A stretch of 64,000 bases of DNA from JANYJA01 sp038229055. Its GTDB lineage: Bacteria > Acidobacteriota > Terriglobia > Bryobacterales > Bryobacteraceae. Positions within the stretch are counted from its first letter, which is position 1, and each line of letters opens with the position of its first letter. This document shows positions 56,823 to 64,000 of this stretch, piece after piece. The translations under genes were made by a program, and so were the position numbers. The DNA lies in contig JBBROU010000003.1 in NCBI GenBank assembly GCA_038229055.1, positions 1 to 64,000 of the forward strand, read 5' to 3'. The notes under the pieces were generated by a model. The model was not told the origin of the DNA. It was given only the letters and a program-made list of their open reading frames with translations, and did not search any database.

Positions 56823-58271
56823 ATGTCGTATTACAGCGCGACCGACAACTTCGTTTTGCTGCCGGCGATCCTGCTCGCACTGTTCGGGTGCGCGGTGCTG
56901 TTGCTCGATTTTGTTTTCAGCGGATTGCGCCGGCCGGCGCTACTGGCTTGTACGCTGCTCGGCTTGGCATTCTGCGGCGCGGCTTTGTGGCGGCAACAAG
57001 CCTATGTGAATTCGGGCGTGGGCGATCTAATCGCGTTCGGAGGCGCGCTGACCATCGACCGCTTCGCGCTCTTCTTCAATTGGTTGTTCCTGGGCACGTC
57101 CGCGCTGGTCGCGCTGGTTTCACTGGGGTATCTGGATCGAAAGAAAACGCCGCAAGCTGAGTATTACGCGCTGATGTTGTTCGCGCAATGCGGCATGTTC
57201 TTCCTGGCGGCGGGAACGGATCTGGTCACACTTTTCATCGGCCTGGAATTGATGGCTCTCAGCTTCTACGTGATGGTCGGATTTCTGCGCCGCGAGAAGC
57301 GTTCTAATGAGGCGGCTATGAAATATCTGCTGCTGGGCGCGTTTTCGAGCGGCATTCTGGCATACGGATTTTCGGTGTTGTATGGCATCTCGGGGTCCAC
57401 GCGGCTCAGCGACATTGCGACGGCGGTATCCGCGCGCGGACCTCACGACCCCGTGCTGTTCCTCGCGATCGCAACCACGGCCGCGGGTGCGCTATTCAAG
57501 ATATCCGCGGTGCCGTTTCACATGTGGGCACCGGATGCGTACGAAGGTGCGCCGACCACGGTGACGGCCTACCTTGCCGTGGCTTCGAAGACCGCGGCAT
57601 TCGCGCTGCTGCTGCGATTATTTTTGGGGCCGCTGGAATCGGCGCGCACGATCTGGTCGCCAATTCTTGCCGTGGTAGCGGTCGCGACCATGACACTTGG
57701 TAACCTCGCGGCGATCAGCCAAAACAACATCAAGAGGCTGCTGGCCTACAGTTCCATCGCGCACGCGGGTTACATCCTGCTGGGCTTAGTGGCCGGAAAC
57801 GACACTGGAATTCAGGGGATCTCGGTTTACCTTCTGGTCTACACCGCGATGACTACCGGCGCTTTTCTGGTGGTGCTGACCATGAGCGACGGCGAAGACA
57901 TTGCGGACCTCGGCGGACTGGCGAAACGCAAACCGTGGCTGGCCATGCTGATGCTTTTATTCCTGTTGTCTCTCGCGGGCTTGCCGCCGACCGCGGGATT
58001 CTGGGGCAAATACTACATCTTTCTCGCGCTCATTCAAACCGGTCACTACACGCTCGCGGTAATCGCGACCTTATATATCGCGGTCGCGCTGTATTATTAC
58101 TTCCGCATTGTGCGCTTCATGTTCGCAAGCGACGCGGAAAACCCGGCGCCGGAGACCAGTTTCGGATTGCGGCTGGCGCTGGGAGTGACGGCTGCGCTGA
58201 CGCTCGGGATCGGCATCTATCCGGAACCGTTCTTGAAGGTGGCGCAGAACAGTCTAATGGGTGCGCCATGA
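56823..58271 (+). CDS. nuoN: NADH-quinone oxidoreductase subunit N
   Basis: The 482-residue third antiporter-like subunit starts at the ATG at 56823, one base after nuoM; the in-frame ATG at 56778 lies inside nuoM and adds a poor N-terminus. Conserved parts include FIGLELMALSFYVMVGFLRREKRSNEAAMKYLLLGAF, the region ISAVPFHMWAPDAYEGAPTTVTAYLAVASKTAAFA and LLAYSSIAHAGYILLG. About 14 helices. Its stop overlaps the start of nuoH (ATGA). Confidence 0.95.
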   Translation: MSYYSATDNFVLLPAILLALFGCAVLLLDFVFSGLRRPALLACTLLGLAFCGAALWRQQAYVNSGVGDLIAFGGALTIDRFALFFNWLFLGTSALVALVSLGYLDRKKTPQAEYYALMLFAQCGMFFLAAGTDLVTLFIGLELMALSFYVMVGFLRREKRSNEAAMKYLLLGAFSSGILAYGFSVLYGISGSTRLSDIATAVSARGPHDPVLFLAIATTAAGALFKISAVPFHMWAPDAYEGAPTTVTAYLAVASKTAAFALLLRLFLGPLESARTIWSPILAVVAVATMTLGNLAAISQNNIKRLLAYSSIAHAGYILLGLVAGNDTGIQGISVYLLVYTAMTTGAFLVVLTMSDGEDIADLGGLAKRKPWLAMLMLLFLLSLAGLPPTAGFWGKYYIFLALIQTGHYTLAVIATLYIAVALYYYFRIVRFMFASDAENPAPETSFGLRLALGVTAALTLGIGIYPEPFLKVAQNSLMGAP

Positions 58272-59443
58272 ACGCGGTAATTCAACATCCGTTGTTCATA
58301 CCCATCTTGACGACGCTGGTGGTCTGCGCTGTGTTTCCATTAGTCGCGGGATATCTAGTTCTGATTGAACGCAAAGTCCTCGCCGATTTTCAGGTACGGC
58401 TTGGGCCGATGCGCGTCGGTCCGCACGGCCTGCTGCAGCCACTGGCAGACGCGTTGAAACTCATCTTGAAGGAAGACATTATTCCGGAAGATTCCGACCA
58501 TCTGATCTTCTGGATTGCACCGATCATCTCGACCTTTACGGCACTGACGGCATTCGCGGTGCTGCCGTTCAGCGCGCGCATTTTTGTCAGTGATGTGAAC
58601 GTCGGCATCCTTGTGATTTCTGCCGTCTCCGCCGTCGGGATTCTCGGTATCATTCTCGGGGGATGGTCGTCGAACAGCCACTATTCGCTGTTGGGATCAC
58701 TGCGAAGCGCGGCGCAGCTTGTAAGTTACGAGGTGGCGCTCACGTTTGCGCTGCTATCGGCGCTGATGGTCGCCGGAACCTTAAGTATGCAGGGCATTGT
58801 CCACGCCCAGCAGCAGCGCGGCGTGTGGTTTGTCTTCGAGAACTTCGGCTTCATGATCGTGCCGTTCGTGGTGTTCCTGATCTCGGCGACCGCGGAGACG
58901 AATCGCATCCCGTTCGATCTACCCGAAGCGGAATCGGAACTCACGGGCGGATATCACACGGAATATAGCGGCATCCGGTGGGGCTTCTTCATGCTATCGG
59001 AGTACGCCAATTTGTTTGTCGCGTCGGCTGTTGGTGTAACTCTCTTCTGGGGCGGGTGGCTGCGACCGTTTCCGAGCGTTGCGGTGCTCGGATGGTTCTT
59101 CGACGCGCTGTTCCCCGCCCTGATCTTCGCAGGGTCGGGCGCTAGCAGCTTTGTGCTGATTCCGAAGCTGCCGTATCGTCCTCACCGGATTTTGATGGGC
59201 GTAATTGCAGCGGGATTGGTCGGGTTCGGCGGGTTGTTTCTGATTCCGGCGCTAACTAACTGGTTCGCGCCGGTCTTCTGGTTTCTGTTTAAGATCGCGC
59301 TGATCATCTATCTGATGATCTGGTTCCGAGGCACGTTTCCGCGTTTTCGTTATGACCAGTTGATGAACATCGGATGGAAGTATATGATTCCGATTGGCAT
59401 GGGCGCGGTGATGGTGAACGCGGTACTGGGGATGTGGCGCTAA
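58268..59443 (+). CDS. nuoH: NADH-quinone oxidoreductase subunit H
   Basis: The 391-residue quinone-site membrane subunit starts at the ATG at 58268, overlapping nuoN by 4 bases; a longer in-frame start inside nuoN is rejected. Hallmarks are LIERKVLADFQVRLGPMRVGPHGLLQPLADALKLILKE, SLRSAAQLVSYEVALTFALL and the AETNRIPFDLPEAESELTGGYHTEYSG loop. About eight helices. In most genomes nuoH sits between nuoG and nuoI; here it follows nuoN at the end. Confidence 0.95.
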   Translation: MNAVIQHPLFIPILTTLVVCAVFPLVAGYLVLIERKVLADFQVRLGPMRVGPHGLLQPLADALKLILKEDIIPEDSDHLIFWIAPIISTFTALTAFAVLPFSARIFVSDVNVGILVISAVSAVGILGIILGGWSSNSHYSLLGSLRSAAQLVSYEVALTFALLSALMVAGTLSMQGIVHAQQQRGVWFVFENFGFMIVPFVVFLISATAETNRIPFDLPEAESELTGGYHTEYSGIRWGFFMLSEYANLFVASAVGVTLFWGGWLRPFPSVAVLGWFFDALFPALIFAGSGASSFVLIPKLPYRPHRILMGVIAAGLVGFGGLFLIPALTNWFAPVFWFLFKIALIIYLMIWFRGTFPRFRYDQLMNIGWKYMIPIGMGAVMVNAVLGMWR

Positions 59444-59467
59444 ATTCTTTACGCAAGCCCGACTTGC

Positions 59468-59473
59468 TAAAAT
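59468..59473 (+). promoter_or_regulatory. Possible -10 element before the Trm112-like gene
   Basis: TAAAAT at 59468-59473 lies 11 bases before the ATG at 59485. Seventeen bases further upstream is TTCTTT, a poor -35 match. It would separate transcription of the Trm112-GT9-MsbA-YicC-gmk set from the nuo genes. The support is weak because only the -10 side matches well. Confidence 0.3.
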
Positions 59474-59484
59474 CAAATTTCCCT

Positions 59485-59655
59485 ATGGCGATCAGCGCGG
59501 AGTTGCTTGAAATTTTGGTGTGTCCGGCGTGCCGGTCGAAGCTGGATCTAAAGCCGGATGGCAGCGGGTTGCGGTGCGTACAGTGTCACCGGCTGTATCC
59601 GATTCGGGATGAGATTCCGGTGATGTTGATCGATGAAGCCACAATTGACGAGTGA
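59485..59655 (+). CDS. Trm112-family zinc-binding protein
   Basis: This 56-residue protein of the Trm112/YcaR type starts at the ATG at 59485. It reads LLEILVCPACRSKLDLKPDGSGLRCVQCHRLYPIRDEIPVMLID, with two CxxC pairs forming a zinc site. In eukaryotes Trm112 activates methyltransferases; bacterial copies are small partner proteins, often beside lpxK or kdsB. The acidic C-terminus (DEATIDE) is typical. It is followed after 67 bases by GT9. Confidence 0.85.
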   Translation: MAISAELLEILVCPACRSKLDLKPDGSGLRCVQCHRLYPIRDEIPVMLIDEATIDE

Positions 59656-59722
59656 AAGTGGGAACGCTCCTTTACAGTCGCGGCTCAGAAATTGCGCGCA
59701 GGCGGTAACGGGATGAGGCGCA

Positions 59723-60616
59723 GTGAGCTTACTGGATAATTTAGAATCCGGCGCGCGCGTTTGCATCGTGCGGCTGCGGTCCCTTGGCGATTGCGTCCTC
59801 ACTACCCCGGCGATTCAGATATTGAAAGACGCGCGGCCTGACTTGCGAATAAGCGTGGTCGTTGAAACCCGATTCCACGACATCTTTGTGCCCAATCCAG
59901 CGATCGACGAAATACTGCAGCCATCGGTCAGCGAGGTGCGCGCATTCAAACCCGATCTCTGCATCAACCTTCACGGCGGCGCGCGAAGTGCCAAGCTGAC
60001 GGCGTTCTCCGGAGCAAGGTGGCGCGCGGGCTTTGCCAACTTTCGTTTTCCATTCGTGTATAACGTTAAGATCCCGACGGCACAACAGATTCTCAGAGTC
60101 GCGCGCAAGGTGCATACGGCGGAGCACGTTGCGTCGGCTATGTTTTACCTGGGCGCGGAGCGTCGCGAAATTCCGCGCGCGCGGCTTTTTGTAAATAATG
60201 TGAAGCGGGCGCGGCCTGATGCCTACGCGGTGCTGCACCCGGCAGCGTCGCAACCCGACAAGACTTGGCCGGCGGCTTCGTTTTTGAAAGTCGCTCGAGA
60301 TTTGAAGGATCTGCAACCGGTGTTCATCGGGGGGCCAGGGGAAGACCTTTCGGCGTTCCAGGAATTTCCGGTGGTGCAAAATGCGCCACTCGAACAGATC
60401 AAGCATCTGGTGCGAGATGCGGCGATGTTCGTCGGAAACGATTCGGGACCGGCGCATATGGCGGCGGCGTTCGGGTTGCCGGTGGTGGTGATCTTCGGGA
60501 ACTCCGACCCGGTCGTATGGGCGCCATGGCGAACTACCGCTGAAGTGCTAACAGGAAATCCGATCTCGGCAGTCACCCCGGAGCAGGTTCTGGAACGAAT
60601 GCGAGTCCACGCGTGA
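59723..60616 (+). CDS. Glycosyltransferase family 9 (ADP-heptose:LPS heptosyltransferase-like)
   Basis: The 297-residue protein starts with GTG at 59723. GT9 hallmarks are VCIVRLRSLGDCVLTTPAIQ (donor-binding glycine-rich start), DLCINLHGGARSAKL and the late FVGNDSGPAHMAAAFGLP motif. It transfers heptose or a related sugar onto the lipopolysaccharide core at the inner membrane. It sits between a Trm112-like gene and msbA (stop overlaps its GTG by 4 bases), which agrees with lipid A-core assembly. The exact sugar is not readable. Confidence 0.9.
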   Translation: MSLLDNLESGARVCIVRLRSLGDCVLTTPAIQILKDARPDLRISVVVETRFHDIFVPNPAIDEILQPSVSEVRAFKPDLCINLHGGARSAKLTAFSGARWRAGFANFRFPFVYNVKIPTAQQILRVARKVHTAEHVASAMFYLGAERREIPRARLFVNNVKRARPDAYAVLHPAASQPDKTWPAASFLKVARDLKDLQPVFIGGPGEDLSAFQEFPVVQNAPLEQIKHLVRDAAMFVGNDSGPAHMAAAFGLPVVVIFGNSDPVVWAPWRTTAEVLTGNPISAVTPEQVLERMRVHA

Positions 60617-62433
60617 GCTTCCAACTGCGGCTTCTGGCCTACTCTAAGCGGTACTGGCCGCTGCTGCTGATTTCGGTTTTCCTGATGGCAGCGGTGGGGG
60701 CGGCGCATGCTTCGATCGCGCTCCTGATTAAGCCCATCATCGACCGTGTGTTGAATCCGGCGGCGCCGAATACGCCGGTCGAACTGTTCACGATTCCGGT
60801 TTTCAATCACACGGTGTATCTCAACCAGATTGTGCCGCCGGGCATTCATAACATCTGGACGATGGTCGCGTTCGCCATCGTGCTCGTGTTCTTAGTGAAG
60901 GGCGCGTGCGATTATTTGGCGAACTATCTGATCAGCCTGGCGGGATTTTCAGCCATTACCGACCTGCGCGATCAGGTGTTTGAGAAGGTGCTGCGGCAGA
61001 GCGCGCAATTCTTCGAGGCGAACTCCACCGGGCGGCTGATGTCGTCGGTGATGAACGATATCGACAAGATTCAGGTCGCAATCTCAACCATGCTGGTGGA
61101 CGCGCTGCGCCAAGTGTTTGTAGTCATGGGCCTGCTGTTTGTACTGATGCATAAGGATTGGAAACTCGCGCTCGTTAGCGTGACGGTGCTGCCCTTCGTT
61201 CTGGTGCCGACGGCGCGCATCGGGCGGCGGATCCGGCGCACCAGCCGGCGCACTCAGGAGCATGTCGGGGAGCTGAACGAGATCCTGCAGGAGACCATTT
61301 CGGGCCACAACGTCGTCAAGGCATTCGGCACCGAAGAGTATGAATACCAGCGCTTCCGAATGGCGGGAACGCGGCTGTTGAAGACCAATCTGCGGTACGC
61401 ACTGCAGCAGGCGCTGGCTTCCCCCATGATCGAGTTATGCGGCGCGCTGACTATTGTCGCGCTGCTCACTTATGCGCGCACCAGCATTCGCACGGGCAAC
61501 ATGACCGCGGGCGAATTCATGAGCTTCGTGGTGGCGCTCCTCATGCTCTATGAGCCGGTAAAGCGGCTCACGGGCATCCACAACATTTTCGAGCAGGCCA
61601 TCGGCGCCTCACAGAAGGTCTTCGAATATCTGGACGCGCCGGAGATGATCCGCGACAAGCCGAAGGCGGTGAAGCTGGAGAAGTTCACACAGGCGATTCG
61701 CTTCGAAAACGTCAGCTTCACGTATCCCGGCAGCGCGAGTGCGCCCGCGCTGCTCGACGTGAATTTGGAAGTGAGGGCCGGGGAAGTGGTGGCGCTGGTG
61801 GGACCGAGTGGCGCGGGCAAGACGTCGCTCGCCAACTTGGTCCCGCGCTTTCAGGACGCCAGTTCGGGAGCCGTGACAATTGATGGGCGCGACGTCCGGG
61901 ATCTGGCGCTGCGGTCATTGCGACAGAAGATCGGGATCGTCGCGCAAGAGACGTTTCTATTCAACGACACCGTGACGAACAACATTGCCTATGGGCGCGA
62001 CGTTAGCCGCGAGAAGATTCGCGAAGCCGCGCGTGCAGCGCTGGCGGACGAGTTCATCGAGCGCATGCCAAATGGGTACGAGACGCTGATCGGCGAGCGC
62101 GGCGTGAAGCTGAGCGGCGGGCAGAAGCAGCGGCTGGCCATCGCACGCGCCTTGCTGAAGAACGCTCCGATTCTGATTTTGGACGAGGCGACTTCGCACC
62201 TCGACACCGAGTCGGAAATGCTGGTCCAGAAGGCCCTGGCAAATCTGATGGCGCAACGAACCGTCATCGTCATCGCGCATCGCATATCGACCATCCGGCG
62301 CGCCGATAAGATTGTGGTGCTCGATCGCGGACGCATATCGGAAGTCGGCACGCATGAGGATTTAGTGAGCGGCGGCGGCATTTACCAACGGCTGCACGAG
62401 TTGCAATTTATGGTCGCGGCGGTGGACCTTTGA
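60613..62433 (+). CDS. msbA: Lipid A export ABC transporter MsbA (ATPase-permease fusion)
   Basis: The 606-residue half-transporter begins with GTG at 60613. Residues 1-330 have six membrane helices with a conserved region VFEKVLRQSAQFFEANSTGRLMSS; residues 350-595 form the ABC ATPase: Walker A GPSGAGKTSL, the Q-loop QKIGIVAQETFLF, signature LSGGQKQRLAIARAL, Walker B ILILDEATSHLD and the H-loop IAHRIS. It flips lipid-linked core oligosaccharide across the inner membrane. The GT9 neighbour supports the role in LPS. YicC follows with a 4-base overlap. Confidence 0.9.
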   Translation: MSFQLRLLAYSKRYWPLLLISVFLMAAVGAAHASIALLIKPIIDRVLNPAAPNTPVELFTIPVFNHTVYLNQIVPPGIHNIWTMVAFAIVLVFLVKGACDYLANYLISLAGFSAITDLRDQVFEKVLRQSAQFFEANSTGRLMSSVMNDIDKIQVAISTMLVDALRQVFVVMGLLFVLMHKDWKLALVSVTVLPFVLVPTARIGRRIRRTSRRTQEHVGELNEILQETISGHNVVKAFGTEEYEYQRFRMAGTRLLKTNLRYALQQALASPMIELCGALTIVALLTYARTSIRTGNMTAGEFMSFVVALLMLYEPVKRLTGIHNIFEQAIGASQKVFEYLDAPEMIRDKPKAVKLEKFTQAIRFENVSFTYPGSASAPALLDVNLEVRAGEVVALVGPSGAGKTSLANLVPRFQDASSGAVTIDGRDVRDLALRSLRQKIGIVAQETFLFNDTVTNNIAYGRDVSREKIREAARAALADEFIERMPNGYETLIGERGVKLSGGQKQRLAIARALLKNAPILILDEATSHLDTESEMLVQKALANLMAQRTVIVIAHRISTIRRADKIVVLDRGRISEVGTHEDLVSGGGIYQRLHELQFMVAAVDL

Positions 62434-63326
62434 GTGTGGCCCGCAGCATGACGGGATTCGCGCGCGTTCGCAAACCCATACCGGGGGGCGAGGTCGTCGT
62501 CAGCCTGAAAAGCGTGAATCATCGGGGTCTCGATTTGCACTTCCACATGCCGCCCGAGTTGGACGAATTCGAGAATAGCATCCGCGGTGCGATCAAAGGC
62601 CAGATGAGCCGCGGACATGTGCAAGTGCATGTCGCTCTGAACGGCGAACAATCCGCCGAGCGAGCGGTGAACCTCGATATGCTCGCCGCGTGGCTGGCGG
62701 CTTTCGAATCCGCGGCCGCCCGTTTTGAGATCGACAGCAAGCCCGATCTGAACGTGGCATTCCGAATCCCCGGCATGTTTCAGGGCTCCGCGGCGAACGT
62801 CAGCGCGGGACCTGAAACCGGGCAGGCGCTGATGGCCGCGGTCGACGATGCGCTTGCCGCGATAAACGAATTTCGCGACCGCGAGGGCGAGGCCATCGCG
62901 AGCGAACTGGCGGAACGCACCGCGAGCATTCGCGATCTTGCCGAGAAGATGGAGAAAATCCGTTCGCAAGCCACCAAAGTCTTCCACAAACGGCTGAAAG
63001 AGCGCCTGGGTGAGTTGCTGCGTGGCGCCGGGATTGAGCCGCAACGGCTAGCTCAGGAAGCGGCGCTGCTGGCGGACCGGAGCGACATCAGCGAGGAGCT
63101 TGTTCGTCTTCGAACCCATGCGGGTGCGCTCGAGGATCTGCTGCAAGCTGCCGGAGAAAAAGGGAAAAAGCTCGATTTCCTGCTGCAGGAGATGAACCGG
63201 GAATCGAACACTATCCTCTCAAAGACCGGGGGCCTCGGCGAGCTGGGGCTGACCATTACCGACCTGGCCCTTGCGGCTAAAGCCGAAATCGACAAAATCC
63301 GTGAGCAGTCGCTCAATATTGAATAA
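62430..63326 (+). CDS. YicC-family endoribonuclease
   Basis: The 298-residue protein starts at TTG 62430 (a GTG at 62436 or an ATG at 62448 are alternatives; the conserved part begins RSMTGFARVRKP). The N-terminal domain reads VSLKSVNHRGLDLHFHMPPEL. The C-terminal DUF1732 domain is clear: AQEAALLADRSDISEELVRLRTHAGALEDLL and GKKLDFLLQEMNRESNTILSKTG. YicC cleaves small RNAs and is conserved next to gmk in many bacteria, as here. Confidence 0.92.
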   Translation: MSVARSMTGFARVRKPIPGGEVVVSLKSVNHRGLDLHFHMPPELDEFENSIRGAIKGQMSRGHVQVHVALNGEQSAERAVNLDMLAAWLAAFESAAARFEIDSKPDLNVAFRIPGMFQGSAANVSAGPETGQALMAAVDDALAAINEFRDREGEAIASELAERTASIRDLAEKMEKIRSQATKVFHKRLKERLGELLRGAGIEPQRLAQEAALLADRSDISEELVRLRTHAGALEDLLQAAGEKGKKLDFLLQEMNRESNTILSKTGGLGELGLTITDLALAAKAEIDKIREQSLNIE

Positions 63327-63359
63327 GCTCAGAGACAAAGGATAAATGAGAAAGCAAAA

Positions 63360-63983
63360 GTGAGCGCGGTCTTCATTATCTCGGCGCCTTCAGGATCGGG
63401 CAAGTCGACCCTGGTATCGAAGCTCTTGGCGACGGTTCCTGGCCTGACGTTTTCGGTGTCATTCACCACGCGCCTGCCGCGCGGGGCGGAGTGCGAGGGC
63501 CGCGACTACCACTTTACGACCAGCCAGGACTTTGAAGCGCGCATCAAAAACGGCGAATTTCTGGAATATGCCGACGTTTTCGGCAACTATTACGGCACGC
63601 ACACCGGGGTGCTCGAGCGGGCCCGGGCGGAGGGCAAGGATCTGGTCCTCGACATAGACGTGCAAGGTGCGGGACAATTGAAGAGGAAACTCCCGGAAGC
63701 CGTAACCGTCTTTGTGCTCGCGCCTTCCCGTCAGGTGCTGGAGCAGCGGTTGCGGGCACGGGGCGAGGACCGGGAAGCAGTGATTGAACGGCGTTTAGCC
63801 GATGCCGCGCGTGAGATCCGGAACTACGAGAACTACGATTACGTGGTGATCAACGACAATTTGGAACGGTCGGCGCAGACGCTGTCGGCCATTGTGCAGG
63901 CGGAGCGGGCGCGCAGGATCAGAATCGAAGAGAGTATCCGGCCAATTCTGGATACGTTTGAAGTGAAAGAAAGCTTGAGGTAA
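63360..63983 (+). CDS. gmk: Guanylate kinase
   Basis: The 207-residue enzyme phosphorylates GMP to GDP. It starts with GTG at 63360 (SAVFIISAPSGSGKSTLVSKL contains the P-loop). GMP-binding residues are in VSFTTRLPRGAECEGRDYHF (Ser and Arg) and FLEYADVFGNYYGTH. The lid and catalytic Arg lie in VFVLAPSRQVLEQRLRARGED and VIERRLADAAREI. It follows yicC by 33 bases, the usual order, and the next gene start appears 10 bases later. Confidence 0.95.
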   Translation: MSAVFIISAPSGSGKSTLVSKLLATVPGLTFSVSFTTRLPRGAECEGRDYHFTTSQDFEARIKNGEFLEYADVFGNYYGTHTGVLERARAEGKDLVLDIDVQGAGQLKRKLPEAVTVFVLAPSRQVLEQRLRARGEDREAVIERRLADAAREIRNYENYDYVVINDNLERSAQTLSAIVQAERARRIRIEESIRPILDTFEVKESLR

Positions 63984-63992
63984 TTGGAAATT

Positions 63993-64000
63993 ATGGCGGG
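63993..64000 (+). CDS. First codons of next gene (possibly rpoZ)
   Basis: An ATG at 63993 begins ATGGCGGG before the window ends. In many genomes gmk is followed by rpoZ, the omega subunit of RNA polymerase, and the spacing of 9 bases with GGAAA upstream fits a ribosome site. Only eight bases are visible, so the identity is inference from synteny. Confidence 0.3.

Noticed and set aside
57935..58267. Longer nuoH start within nuoN
   Set aside because: The frame is open but the residues do not resemble NuoH; the conserved protein begins at 58268.
1..64000. tRNA, rRNA or CRISPR array
   Set aside because: By eye no tRNA arm consensus in any intergenic gap, no rRNA motifs, and no regularly spaced repeats; a tRNAscan and CRISPR search would settle it.

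Overview
The window is a gene-dense, GC-rich bacterial chromosome segment. It most resembles an acidobacterium of the Bryobacterales/Solibacter type. This is an inference from gene content: a VWFA-related acidobacterial-domain protein, planctomycete-type DUF1549/DUF1553 and WD40-cytochrome c proteins, a CehA/McbA metallohydrolase, a BlaI/M56 pair, an ABC permease remnant of the acidobacterial kind, and common GTG/TTG starts. About 65 protein genes are supported, plus four broken genes. No rRNA, tRNA, CRISPR array or insertion sequence was seen.

Layout. 1-4.9 kb: a truncated enolase-superfamily gene, a deleted PP-loop (DPH6-like) gene, an MlaF-like ABC ATPase with mobA, then a lytic transglycosylase and an AMIN-amidase for the cell wall. 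4.9-10.9 kb: a tightly overlapping minus-strand run larC-metG-tatD-polyprenyl synthase-acyltransferase. 11-12.1 kb: small accessory genes including a RelE-type toxin-antitoxin pair. 12.4-14.7 kb: CCA/poly(A) polymerase-type nucleotidyltransferase and XerD-type recombinase. 14.7-17 kb: an unknown acidobacterial-style protein, a DsbA-like thioredoxin and a frameshifted DUF5996 gene. 17-25.2 kb: a secreted/periplasmic gene group (PEP-CTERM protein, CehA/McbA metallohydrolase, cytochrome-WD40, PPC-domain protein, DUF1549/DUF1553 cytochrome). 25.3-35.9 kb: esterase, cytochrome c, RNB ribonuclease, PQQ dehydrogenase with an inserted heme domain, SGNH hydrolase, thioredoxin, rhodanese, Tat-exported oxidoreductase, BrnTA, 2OG oxygenase, NIPSNAP protein.

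35.9-41.2 kb: aroC-def-fmt-argJ housekeeping genes, then an Xre/RES toxin-antitoxin pair. 41-46.5 kb: an NfrB-like glycosyltransferase with a C-terminal MshEN-like domain, a thioesterase, a fused MoaD-MoaE, a VWA protein, an Hfq-like protein and SuhB. 46.5-51.4 kb: BlaI with an M56 peptidase behind a clear promoter flanked by direct repeats, an RlmA-like methyltransferase, a heme-containing repeat protein, an ABC permease remnant, and HicB next to a doubly inactivated HicA. 52-59.4 kb: respiratory complex I genes in the order nuoI-J-K-L-M-N-H. 59.5-64 kb: Trm112-like protein, heptosyltransferase-type GT9, MsbA, YicC, guanylate kinase and the first bases of the next gene.

Working together, the nuo genes, cytochromes and PQQ dehydrogenase serve respiration; GT9, MsbA, the amidase and the transglycosylase serve the envelope; mobA and moaDE serve molybdenum cofactor synthesis; def and fmt serve initiator methionine handling. 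The most notable findings are the dead HicA beside an intact HicB, the repeat-flanked BlaI/M56 promoter, the NfrB-like enzyme, the MoaD-MoaE fusion, a probable GC-repeat slippage in the nucleotidyltransferase gene, and several start codons placed as if their mRNAs were leaderless.
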